The notes under the pieces were generated by a model. That model was not told where the DNA came from. It saw only the letters and a list, made by a program, of their open reading frames with translations, and ran no database searches. From Glaciecola petra (GTDB taxonomy: Bacteria; Pseudomonadota; Gammaproteobacteria; Enterobacterales; Alteromonadaceae), in contig NZ_JAVRHX010000002.1 in NCBI RefSeq assembly GCF_031846345.1, forward strand, positions 372,001-436,000: DNA of 64,000 bases, written 5' to 3'. Of this stretch, positions 42,775 through 51,232 are shown one piece after another. Each line of letters opens with the position of its first letter. The first letter of the stretch is position 1. The position numbers and the translations under genes are program-made.

Positions 42775-42790
42775 TGGCATGTTAAATGCA
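42775..42790 (+). promoter_or_regulatory. Sigma-54-like -24/-12 element
   Basis: TGGCAT-GTTAA-ATGCA keeps GG and GC exactly 10 bases apart and is close to the RpoN consensus TGGCAC-N5-TTGCA. It lies about 85 bases before the PEP-CTERM ATG at 42873. A 12-bp palindrome, TGCAGTACTGCA (42787-42798), overlaps its downstream end. Confidence 0.5.
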
Positions 42791-42872
42791 GTACTGCACA
42801 TGAAAGAATAATACGCAGTGGTAAAGCTTTTTTGTTTTGCCTTTATTTGAATCTACTTTTGATGGATATGTC

Positions 42873-43511
42873 ATGAAATCACTTTACGTAAAAACGCTAA
42901 TAACTGGAATACTATTAACTGCATGTAGCATTGTTAACGCCACACTTATTTTGGATGCTGGTGCCTCTTCTACCTCACAAAACTTTTCTGGAGGTAATTA
43001 CTCTGCCGGAACAGAATTTACTCTTTCTACAGGGTTGTCAATTGATGGGCTTGCTTATATAGATGTGGGTAACGATGGTTTGTTAGAAAATCATGAAGTT
43101 GGATTGTGGAATAGCAATGGCGATTTGCTTGCTCAAGCAACTGTTAATAACGGAAGTACTATTTTCGCTAGTCAGTCTAGTCTCGGTCGTTGGTACGTTA
43201 CGCAAATCAATGAGTTGTTTTTGTCCGCTGGAATATATCGTGTTGCGGGCATAGTCGGTAACGAAGATGTTCAAGCATTGTCGGGTGATAAAGTCAGCAT
43301 CTCAGGAGTTAGTTTGAGCAGTGGATACGTAAGAACGTCTTTTCCATCAGGCGGCTTTAATTTCCCTGGTTTAAGTTTTTCTTCACAAGCAATCCGAGCA
43401 AGTTTAACTACTGGGGCTTTTTCAAACTCAATTGATGTGCCTACACCATCAATCTTAGCATTAATCACCCTTGCAGGATTTGGTTTGTTTTCTCGTCGGT
43501 TCAAAAAGTAA
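42873..43511 (+). CDS. PEP-CTERM protein with DUF4082-like body
   Basis: 212 residues: signal peptide (about 1-24, ending VNA), a beta-rich body with FTLSTGLSIDGLAYIDVGNDGL and NHEVGLWNSNGDLLAQATV that resembles DUF4082-type PEP-CTERM proteins, and a C-terminal PEP-CTERM signal (VPTPS, hydrophobic helix, SRRFKK). Predicted to be exported, processed by exosortase and placed in the extracellular matrix. The ATG at 42873 starts the signal peptide; an in-frame TTG upstream at 42837 is unlikely. A terminator follows. Confidence 0.82.
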   Translation: MKSLYVKTLITGILLTACSIVNATLILDAGASSTSQNFSGGNYSAGTEFTLSTGLSIDGLAYIDVGNDGLLENHEVGLWNSNGDLLAQATVNNGSTIFASQSSLGRWYVTQINELFLSAGIYRVAGIVGNEDVQALSGDKVSISGVSLSSGYVRTSFPSGGFNFPGLSFSSQAIRASLTTGAFSNSIDVPTPSILALITLAGFGLFSRRFKK

Positions 43512-43535
43512 CTATACGAGAAACAACATTGGGTT

Positions 43536-43566
43536 AAAAAAAGCACCACTTATGTGGTGCTTTTTT
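43536..43566. terminator. Bidirectional Rho-independent terminator
   Basis: Perfect stem AAAAAAGCACCAC / GTGGTGCTTTTTT with a TTAT loop, A-run on one side and T-run on the other. It serves the PEP-CTERM gene and the convergent SDR gene. Confidence 0.94.
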
Positions 43567-43613
43567 GTATAAGCGGAACCGTTTTTGCTTATGAAAGGGC
43601 ATCTGGGTCAAAG

Positions 43614-44603
43614 TTAATCTGACGAGTTGCGCATGGCTGCCTTGAGCATATTGATTAATTCTTCTTCAGAGAAACTATATTCGCCCCATGTATTTAGCTG
43701 CACAAGTTGCTGAATTTTTGTGTTTATCGTCATAGCTTGTTCTTCAGCGTTAGGCACTACCATGTATCGGCGCATTGGGTTTTCGTCAAATAAAGCATGC
43801 ATATAGGCTGCTGAAACGGGCTCTGGTATTTTATAAGAAAGTTCTCTTTTTTCGGTGGCTTTATATTGCGCAAGCATTTCTGGCGTAATTTCACCACCGG
43901 CAGCTTTTACGCGCTCGTGCATACGTTTAACAGCGCTACGTCTAATATGTGACTGAAAATTACCCGGCTCAATCACGCTCACCGATACTTCTAATGGCGC
44001 CATTTCAGCAGCGAGCGAGTCAGTGAAAGCTTCAATCCAGTGCTTGCTGCCGCTATAAGCACTTCCCCCTGCCCATGCCAGCGTGCCTGCAATTGAACCG
44101 GTTGTGGCAATGCGACCTTTTGACTCCGCAATCATGGGTATAAAGGCTTTGGTCACACGGTACACGCCTTCAACGTTGATTTGATACACAATACTTTGCA
44201 CATCTACTGGCGTATCGGCAATAACACCTCCGCCACCAATACCAGCGTTGTTAACTAATGCATATAAACCTGTACCATTATTGCTAATTAGCTCAACTGC
44301 CGCGTCAACTTCACTTTGAATGGTAACGTCTAGTCGAATCGAAGTGATGTTTTCGATAGCATTTAGCTCGGCTAAATCACTGTCTTTTCTTGCACCGGCG
44401 TAAACATGGTAACCGGCATTTGCAAGAGTTTCAGCCAAATGACGCCCAATACCAGTGCTTGCACCGGTGATTAAAATTGATTTTTGATTACTGCTTTCGC
44501 CGTGATGATCTATAGAGTTATTTGTATGTGCAAGCGCATTTTTGCCAGTGAGCAAAATTAGCATCATGCTTGCGGTCAATAGAAGTTGGTATAAGCGTTT
44601 CAT
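43614..44603 (-). CDS. Short-chain dehydrogenase with signal peptide
   Basis: 329 residues. The SDR core is intact: GASTGIG cofactor loop, NNAGIGGGG, catalytic Ser in TTGSIAG and YSGSK (Tyr/Lys), so it should bind NAD(P)H. Ahead of this is a 26-residue sequence with a long hydrophobic core and an ALA site that looks like a signal peptide. SDRs are normally cytosolic because of the cofactor, so periplasmic location would be unusual; it may instead be a membrane anchor. The ATG at 44603 has AAAGGAT upstream; the frame is open 15 codons further. Confidence 0.82.
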   Translation of the reverse strand: MKRLYQLLLTASMMLILLTGKNALAHTNNSIDHHGESSNQKSILITGASTGIGRHLAETLANAGYHVYAGARKDSDLAELNAIENITSIRLDVTIQSEVDAAVELISNNGTGLYALVNNAGIGGGGVIADTPVDVQSIVYQINVEGVYRVTKAFIPMIAESKGRIATTGSIAGTLAWAGGSAYSGSKHWIEAFTDSLAAEMAPLEVSVSVIEPGNFQSHIRRSAVKRMHERVKAAGGEITPEMLAQYKATEKRELSYKIPEPVSAAYMHALFDENPMRRYMVVPNAEEQAMTINTKIQQLVQLNTWGEYSFSEEELINMLKAAMRNSSD

Positions 44604-44855
44604 AGGTAGACATCCTTTTTTATGGCCAATAACACAGGTTAGCGCCATAATACTTTGCTTACAAGTTTTGGAGACATCTTATTTATAGTGCTACAGATTA
44701 GTTCAATTCAGTAGATACGATTATAAATTGCTTCATTTAAACTAGTTCATTACGATTAACTATGATAAATTCCCGCGCCTAATGTGTTTTTCCGCTCGTT
44801 TATACCTGTGGTACCACCCTTTTTTCAGCATATAAAATATAAAGTTAAGATAGAA

Positions 44856-46088
44856 ATGGAAACACCAAAAGTCAGCGTAAATGCTGCTGCAGCAAGATTG
44901 CCATTAGTTGAATTTATTCTGTTAATGGCCTTAATGACTTCATTGGTAGCGTTAAGCATCGATGCGATGTTGCCTGCGCTAGATACAATTGGCGACGAGT
45001 TAAATAGTGCTAGCAATCAACAAACTTATCTTATTATTTCTATTTTCTTCTTTGGTATGGCATTTGGACAAGTGTTTTTTGGACCTTTTGCTGATGCGAG
45101 AGGAAGGCGCTTAACAATTGTTGTGGGGCTATTAATCTTTTTGTTCGGTACTGCCATTTGTTATTTTGCCAAGAGTATGGAAGTACTGTTGATTGGCAGA
45201 GTTATTCAGGCCTTTGGCGTATCTGGCCCACGAGTCGCATCAATGGCATTGGTGCGAGATTTATATGTGGGCGACGCTATGGCGAGGGTTATGTCTTTTA
45301 CTACAGTCATTTTTATTCTAGTCCCTATGATTGCACCCTTAGTAGGTCAGTTGGTAATGGGTGTTTTTGGTTGGCGCCATATTTTTACCGTGTTTGCTAT
45401 TGTTGCGCTTATTACCGCTATCTGGTTCTTCTCCAGACAAAAGGAGACACTTCCTCGGGCACAACGCGTAAAATTTAACTTTAGCGCGTTTTTTGATTCC
45501 ATTATTTGGTTATTAAAACAACCCGCTGTGATGGGCCCAGCCTTGGGAATGGGACTGATTTTTGGCTCTTTTTTGGCCTATTTAAGTGGCTCTCAAACTA
45601 TATTTCAGTCGATTTACGATACTGGTGAGTATTTTCCTTTGTTGTTCGCTACTTTGGCATTCGCAATAGGGGCAGCCTCGTTTTTTAATGGAATGATGGT
45701 AGTCAAAATAGGCATGATCAAACTAGTGAAAGTAGCGTTAGTGTTGTCTATGGTATTTGGCATGACTTTAACTTTGGTTGGATTGCTCTTTTCAGGTGTG
45801 CCGCCATTATGGCTCTTTATTGTAGTCATGTTTTTTGGGTTTTTCTTTCTTGGTGTTTTATTTGGAAATTTAAACGCTTTGGCGATGGTGCCTGTGGGTC
45901 ATATAGCCGGTGTTGGTGCAGCTTTTATTGGGTCATTTTCTAGCATTTTAGCAGTACCTATCGCCTTGCTGATCAATATGTTTTTAAGCGATACTATAAT
46001 GCCTATTGCGTATGGTTTTTTGGTTTTTTCTATCGCGACATATTTAACCGTCTCTTTAGGCATAAAATATACGCCAAGCGAAGGGTAA
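44856..46088 (+). CDS. Bcr/CflA-family MFS transporter
   Basis: 410 residues with 12 predicted helices. It matches the Bcr/CflA drug-efflux subfamily: ALSIDAMLPALDTIG in helix 1, the motif A loop GPFADARGRR between helices 2 and 3, and GRVIQAFGVSGPRVASMALVRD in helix 4-5. Probably a proton antiporter exporting drugs or metabolites; substrate unknown. The ATG at 44856 is chosen over the open extension to 44784. A flavin reductase gene follows 47 bases later on the same strand. Confidence 0.9.
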   Translation: METPKVSVNAAAARLPLVEFILLMALMTSLVALSIDAMLPALDTIGDELNSASNQQTYLIISIFFFGMAFGQVFFGPFADARGRRLTIVVGLLIFLFGTAICYFAKSMEVLLIGRVIQAFGVSGPRVASMALVRDLYVGDAMARVMSFTTVIFILVPMIAPLVGQLVMGVFGWRHIFTVFAIVALITAIWFFSRQKETLPRAQRVKFNFSAFFDSIIWLLKQPAVMGPALGMGLIFGSFLAYLSGSQTIFQSIYDTGEYFPLLFATLAFAIGAASFFNGMMVVKIGMIKLVKVALVLSMVFGMTLTLVGLLFSGVPPLWLFIVVMFFGFFFLGVLFGNLNALAMVPVGHIAGVGAAFIGSFSSILAVPIALLINMFLSDTIMPIAYGFLVFSIATYLTVSLGIKYTPSEG

Positions 46089-46135
46089 AATTTAAGTTAC
46101 AATCCAAAAAAGCGTAAAGTGGGAGAGAATTTACA

Positions 46136-46762
46136 TTGAACATCGACTTACAGAGTCTTTCAAGTACACAAATTTATCATTTGATGACACAAACCGTTAT
46201 ACCTCGTCCTATAGCTTGGGTATTGTCAAGAAATAACGATGATAAAAGATTTGATATGCTGAATTTGGCACCATTCTCATACTTTAATGCGGTTTCAAGC
46301 GATCCGCCATTATGTATATTATCGATGGGTAAAAAACCCGACGGCAAAGTCAAAGATACAGCGGCTAACTTGCCAGTTGGTGCGCATTGTATTGTGCATA
46401 TTGCGTCTGCCGAGAATGCAAAAACAGTCACCGCTACAGCCGCTACACTTGATTATGGCGTAAGTGAACTTGAACAAAACAATATTAAAACTATTGATCA
46501 TGAAAATTGGTTATTGCCGCGTATTGAAAACTGTCCAATAGCCTATTATTGCAAAGTTCATTCAACGCAAGACATTGGCAATGCGCCTCAGCGCTTGGTT
46601 TTTGTTGAAGTACTAGAAGTGTATGTGAGTGATTCAGTGAGCAAGCAAGATGATAACGGCCGCATTGTTGTAGATGCTATGGCAACAAATCCTTTAGCGC
46701 GTTTAGGGGCAAATCAGTACGCGATTCTAGGTAGTGTACTAGATAACAAACGGCCTAAATAA
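46136..46762 (+). CDS. Flavin reductase family protein
   Basis: 208 residues, FMN-binding split barrel: VIPRPIAWVLSRN, LAPFSYFNAVSSDPPL and the HCIVHIASAENAKTV strand. The family covers flavin reductases and FMN-binding proteins for unknown substrates. The start is TTG at 46136, supported by the strong GGGAGAG 6-12 bases upstream; no ATG fits. It is distinct from the flavin reductase-like gene at 5018-5671. Confidence 0.88.
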   Translation: MNIDLQSLSSTQIYHLMTQTVIPRPIAWVLSRNNDDKRFDMLNLAPFSYFNAVSSDPPLCILSMGKKPDGKVKDTAANLPVGAHCIVHIASAENAKTVTATAATLDYGVSELEQNNIKTIDHENWLLPRIENCPIAYYCKVHSTQDIGNAPQRLVFVEVLEVYVSDSVSKQDDNGRIVVDAMATNPLARLGANQYAILGSVLDNKRPK

Positions 46763-46786
46763 AAAAGCCCGACCAAAAGGTCGGGC
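46761..46786 (-). terminator. ilvC Rho-independent terminator
   Basis: On the minus strand a perfect 8-bp stem GCCCGACC / GGTCGGGC with a TTTT loop is followed by six T. This orientation terminates ilvC transcription. Confidence 0.9.
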
Positions 46787-46843
46787 AAAAAGGAGCTTAG
46801 TTTAAGCACCTAACGACAGAACTGTGTCGCAACTGATATGTAT

Positions 46844-48322
46844 TTAGCTAACGATTGCTTTCATATCAGTCATGTAACCCCTCAGGGTTTCGCCAATGGA
46901 TTCTACTCCATGACTACGAATTGCTTTATTGGCCTGTACCAGCTTCATATTGTCCACGCCATTTGAAGTTTCACTTAAACCACCACCTATATGCTCTAGG
47001 GTTATTTGTGACATAAATGATTCTTGCATAAGTGGCACAGCTGCATTGGCAAATAAGTAGTTACCATATTCAGCAGTGTCTGAAATGACCACGTTCATCT
47101 CATATAACCGTTTACGTGATATGGTATTCGAAATTAGCGGTGTTTCATGCAAAGACTCGTAATAGGCAGATTCAGGCAATATGCCAGCTTCTACCATTAC
47201 ATCAAAGGCAAGTTCAACGCCAGTTTTGATCATGGCGACTAATAATATACCCTTATCGAAAAATTCTTGGTCACTGATTGTACCGTCATAAGCCGGCGCT
47301 TTTTCAAAGCCAGATTGTCCAGTTTCTTCACGCCATTTTAATAAGTTAGCATCACCATTAGCCCAATCTTCCATCATGGTTTTTGAAAACTCACCCGACA
47401 AAATATCGTCTTGATGCTTTTCAAATAATGGGCGCATAAGTGTTGTTAGCTGATCAGATAGGTCGCATGCAACGAGTTTTGCTGGGTTAGACAAGCGGTC
47501 CATCATGTTTGTCACACCACCAATTTTGAGTGCTTCTGTAATGGCTTCTAAGCCATATTGAATTAGTGCACCAGCGTATGCGGCATCTACACCGTCTGCG
47601 ACCATTTTATCGTAAGCAAGTATAGCGGCAGCCTGTTGCATACCACATAAAATGGTTTGCTCACCCATAAGGTCAGATTTTACTTCAGCGACAAAACTGC
47701 TTTCCAGAACACCTGCTCGGTCACCACCAGTTGCACTTGCTAGTGCCTTAGCGTAATCCCAACCCTTTTGCTCAGGGTCATTTTCTGGGTGCACGGCGAT
47801 TAAGGTTGGTACTCCAAAACCACGTTTATATTCTTCTCTCACTTCGGTACCAGGGCACTTAGGTGCACACATGACAACCGTAATGTCTTCGCGAATTTTT
47901 TGGCCTTCTTCAACAATATTAAAACCGTGTGAATACGATAAGCTTGCGCCTTTTTTCATGAGTGGCATAACAGCTTCAACGACACTGGCGTGTTGTTTAT
48001 CAGGCGTTAGGTTGTAAACCAAATCTGCATTTGGGATAAGTTCTTGATACGTACCTACTGTAAAACCATTGCCATCAGCACGTTGGAAAGAATCTCTTTT
48101 TTCATCGATCGCCGCTTGGCGAAGGGCATAACTTATGTTCAGTCCAGAATCGCGCATGTTCAAGCCTTGGTTAAGGCCTTGTGCGCCACAACCAACTATG
48201 ACTATGGACTTGCCTTTAAGGGCATCACATCCATTTTCAAATTCGTCACGTTGCATGAATCGGCAACGACTGAGTTGGTCGCGTTGTATTCTAAAATCTA
48301 AACTGTTGAAGTAATTTGCCAT
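46844..48322 (-). CDS. ilvC: Ketol-acid reductoisomerase (class II)
   Basis: 492 residues, matching the long E. coli-type enzyme with a duplicated C-terminal domain. IlvC isomerises and reduces acetolactate and acetohydroxybutyrate with NADPH and Mg2+ in valine and isoleucine synthesis. The start MANYFNSLDFRIQRDQL and the NADPH site VGCGAQGLNQGLNMRDSG are typical. The ATG at 48322 has CGGAAA upstream; a GTG at 48337 is discarded. It is divergent from ilvY, as in E. coli, which implies induction by IlvY and substrate. Confidence 0.98.
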   Translation of the reverse strand: MANYFNSLDFRIQRDQLSRCRFMQRDEFENGCDALKGKSIVIVGCGAQGLNQGLNMRDSGLNISYALRQAAIDEKRDSFQRADGNGFTVGTYQELIPNADLVYNLTPDKQHASVVEAVMPLMKKGASLSYSHGFNIVEEGQKIREDITVVMCAPKCPGTEVREEYKRGFGVPTLIAVHPENDPEQKGWDYAKALASATGGDRAGVLESSFVAEVKSDLMGEQTILCGMQQAAAILAYDKMVADGVDAAYAGALIQYGLEAITEALKIGGVTNMMDRLSNPAKLVACDLSDQLTTLMRPLFEKHQDDILSGEFSKTMMEDWANGDANLLKWREETGQSGFEKAPAYDGTISDQEFFDKGILLVAMIKTGVELAFDVMVEAGILPESAYYESLHETPLISNTISRKRLYEMNVVISDTAEYGNYLFANAAVPLMQESFMSQITLEHIGGGLSETSNGVDNMKLVQANKAIRSHGVESIGETLRGYMTDMKAIVS

Positions 48323-48564
48323 ATATTTTCCGAGCACTTAAACAAATATGCTTGTTTGTTTGCTACAAATTAAGGGTTACAAAATTCTTGAAGTAGTGAT
48401 GAGTTATTTATCAAACTACTGCTAGAAAAAAATGCGTCTGAGACGTCTATTTGTTAATAATACAACAATAGTTTATTTAATAAATTGAATTAAATGAAAA
48501 ACAATATTACAAATTATGAAACAAATCCTTTATTATTATCAATTAAACATCAAAGACCAACGAT
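48323..48564. promoter_or_regulatory. ilvC/ilvY divergent control region
   Basis: A 242-base interval with two symmetric elements: AAACAA-N6-TTGTTT (48340-48357) in the ilvC leader, and the nested palindromes CGTCTGAGACG and AGACGTCT (48435-48448) near the middle. LysR-type regulators bind such dyads between divergent promoters, so the central one is the better IlvY operator candidate. Confidence 0.5.
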
Positions 48565-49443
48565 ATGGATTTAAAAAGCCTTAAACAATTCCAGCACTTA
48601 GCGAGCACTCTACACTTCTCTAAAACGTCAGAAGCAATGTTTGTGTCGCCGCCTACGCTTACTCGCAGCATAATGCGTTTAGAAGAGGAATGCGGTGCTC
48701 AATTGTTTGTGCGTAATAATCGCAATGTAGCCTTAACAAAAGCGGGAAAAAAGTTACTCGCTTTTGCTGAGACTACATTGGCAAATTTTCATCAGTTACA
48801 ACTGGATATTGGCCATCAAAAAGATGTGTTAAGCGGCGAGCTTGCTATTTTTTGCTCGGTTACGGCAGCGCAAACCTATTTGCCTAATGTGCTCGACAGC
48901 ATGCGTGCAGAATATCCAAGTGTGGATATTAAGCTAGATACTGGAGACCATGCTATTGCCCTAGCAAAAATTACAACTCTAGAAGCTAACCGAGCAGATG
49001 CCGCAATTGCGATACACACGCCAGATTTCCCTTCTAACATTCATTTTCAGGCAATTGATAGCGTTCCTTTGACCTTAATCGTGCCAGCGCAGATGGACGT
49101 GAGTGTCGTTGAGGATATTGAATGGAACAAGACTGACGTGATAATGCCTGCTCGTGGCCCTTCAAAGCGTATCGTCAACCATTGGTTTGCTGAACACAAT
49201 ATTCGACCACGGGTGTATGCTCAAGTATCGGGTAATGAGGCTATAGTCAGTATGGTGGCTTTAGGTCTTGGTATAGGGTTTGTGCCGCGAATAGTGCTAA
49301 AAAACTCAACTGCTAAAGACAAGGTCCTGAGTATATCGGTTGGTGATATTGAATCTTACAAACTTGGCTTATGTTACTTAAAAGAACGCGCTAACGAAGC
49401 GCTTATTCAAGCGTTAGCTAGCTTGTTTTCAGTAAGAAGTTAG
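48565..49443 (+). CDS. ilvY: LysR-type regulator IlvY
   Basis: 292 residues. The winged helix (1-62) reads DLKSLKQFQHLASTLHFSKT and SPPTLTRSIMRLEEECG. The effector domain has SGELAIFCSVTAAQTYLPN and EAIVSMVALGLGIGFVPR, both very close to enterobacterial IlvY. It activates ilvC in response to acetolactate or acetohydroxybutyrate. The divergent position confirms the assignment. Confidence 0.96.
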   Translation: MDLKSLKQFQHLASTLHFSKTSEAMFVSPPTLTRSIMRLEEECGAQLFVRNNRNVALTKAGKKLLAFAETTLANFHQLQLDIGHQKDVLSGELAIFCSVTAAQTYLPNVLDSMRAEYPSVDIKLDTGDHAIALAKITTLEANRADAAIAIHTPDFPSNIHFQAIDSVPLTLIVPAQMDVSVVEDIEWNKTDVIMPARGPSKRIVNHWFAEHNIRPRVYAQVSGNEAIVSMVALGLGIGFVPRIVLKNSTAKDKVLSISVGDIESYKLGLCYLKERANEALIQALASLFSVRS

Positions 49444-49515
49444 TCCTATTTGCTTGTCTATATTGTGATGATATTACTCTACCGACAATCTATTATAGAT
49501 GCTTGTTGTTCACCG

Positions 49516-51039
49516 CTACTGAGTTAATTGCCTGAGCAATTTGTCAAAACCCCTATAAGAAAGCGCTTCGGATAGGTGCACTTTACTAATAACTTCTTCT
49601 GATTCCATGTCGGCGATACTTCGAGCCACTTTTAAAGTGCGGTGATAAGCTCGCATCGATAAGCCTAACTTGTCGATTGCGCTAGTAATGAATTGTCTAT
49701 TGGCTTTTGACAGTTGAGCAACTTCGTCAAGCTCCTTGTTGTTTAAGGTAGCATTTAATTTACCTTGTCGATTTAACTGTGTCTGTTGCGCTTGTATAAC
49801 AATAGCCTTAACTTGGTTGCTAGAGAGTGTGCATGTTTGTTGCTTATTTAAAGCTTTACTGATATCGATTTTAGGGACCTGAACTTGTAAATCTATCCGA
49901 TCTAATAAAGGGCCAGATATTTTGTTTAAGTAGCGTAATATTTGGTCTGCATTGCAGCGATTGTCATTTACATCGCCGGTGGGACTTGGGTTCATTGCGG
50001 CAACGAGCTGAAATTGACATGGATACGAGGTTTTATGTCGTGCTCGCGACAAGTTTATTTCGCCAGTTTCGATGGGTTCGCGTAATACATCAAGCGTATG
50101 GCGGCCAAATTCGGGCAGTTCATCTAAAAACAAAACTCCTTTGTGAGCGAGGGTAATCTCGCCTGGCATAGGATAACTTCCACCCCCCACCAACGCAGCG
50201 GCTGAGCTAGAATGATGAGGCTGTCGAAAAGGCCGTTTGCGCCAATTATGAGGGTTTATTTGCTGACCCACTACTGACTGTATGGATGCAACGGTCAACG
50301 CTTCTTGTTCGCTCAAATCCGGTAAAATGCTGAGCAAGCGATTTGCAAGCATACTTTTGCCTGTGCCCGCTGGCCCAAACATCAATATATTATGCGAGCC
50401 GACAGCCGCAATTGCTAAAGCTCGCTTTGCGTGTTGTTGGTGAATAATATCGTCTAAATCGCCATATGTGCGAGATGAGTCAGCAATGTTGTCAATGCTT
50501 GTTGATACGTAAGCTTGTTCAAGTGTTTTTTTGTCGGTTAAATGTAAATAAACCTCCCATAGGCTTTTTGCTGAAAGTACTTTAGCTTTGCTAACAATGG
50601 CTGCTTCACTTGCATTAGTTTCGGGGAGTATTAATTCGCGTTTACACTCAGCAGCAGCAAAAGCCATGGGCAGGGCGCCTTGTATACTGCGCAGCTCTCC
50701 CGATAAAGCAAGTTCACCCACAAACTCATATTTTTCTAAACAACCCGCTCCTATCCCTTCATGAGCGCAAATTATACCCACTGCAATTGCCAAATCGAAC
50801 TGCCCACCGCCTTTAGGCAAATCGGCTGGGGCCATATTGACAGTGATGCGCTTTGCAGGAAATTCAAAACCTGCGTTGATCATCGCGCTTCGAACTCTGT
50901 CCCTGCTTTCCTTGACAGTTGTCTCAGGTAAACCGACTAATTGGAAAGCAGGGAGGCCGTTAGATAAATGCACCTCAATGGTGACCAAAGGCGCATCAAT
51001 ACCAAGATTGGCGCGGGTATATACTAGGGAAAGTGACAT
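49516..51039 (-). CDS. comM: ComM/YifB family AAA ATPase
   Basis: 507 residues, full length. ComM is a hexameric helicase that promotes branch migration during natural transformation. The N-terminal ChlI-like domain (IEVHLSNGLPAFQLVGLPE, INMAPADLPKGGGQ-like segment) is followed by the AAA core with Walker A GPAGTGKS, Walker B FLDELPEFGRHTLD and the C-terminal Mg-chelatase domain. It is downstream of ilvD on the same strand with a 193-base gap. Confidence 0.96.
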   Translation of the reverse strand: MSLSLVYTRANLGIDAPLVTIEVHLSNGLPAFQLVGLPETTVKESRDRVRSAMINAGFEFPAKRITVNMAPADLPKGGGQFDLAIAVGIICAHEGIGAGCLEKYEFVGELALSGELRSIQGALPMAFAAAECKRELILPETNASEAAIVSKAKVLSAKSLWEVYLHLTDKKTLEQAYVSTSIDNIADSSRTYGDLDDIIHQQHAKRALAIAAVGSHNILMFGPAGTGKSMLANRLLSILPDLSEQEALTVASIQSVVGQQINPHNWRKRPFRQPHHSSSAAALVGGGSYPMPGEITLAHKGVLFLDELPEFGRHTLDVLREPIETGEINLSRARHKTSYPCQFQLVAAMNPSPTGDVNDNRCNADQILRYLNKISGPLLDRIDLQVQVPKIDISKALNKQQTCTLSSNQVKAIVIQAQQTQLNRQGKLNATLNNKELDEVAQLSKANRQFITSAIDKLGLSMRAYHRTLKVARSIADMESEEVISKVHLSEALSYRGFDKLLRQLTQ

Positions 51040-51232
51040 GCTTGTCTTTTCTCATCCATGAGTTGTTAATCAACGTGGATGATTATTGGTAAAAAAGGAC
51101 TTACAGGCAACTGGCTATCAGGCTAGTTTCTTTAGGTTCATGTAAGGTTCCAAAAAATCATAGCGTTTAACCACATTCTCGTCGGCTTTTGATAAGGCAA
51201 TGGTTTGAAACCATGACTTGGCATCTATAATT

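Noticed and set aside
42787..42798. 12-bp palindrome TGCAGTACTGCA as an independent operator
   Set aside because: Overlaps the -12 part of the sigma-54-like element and is short enough to be incidental; kept only as a note with that element.
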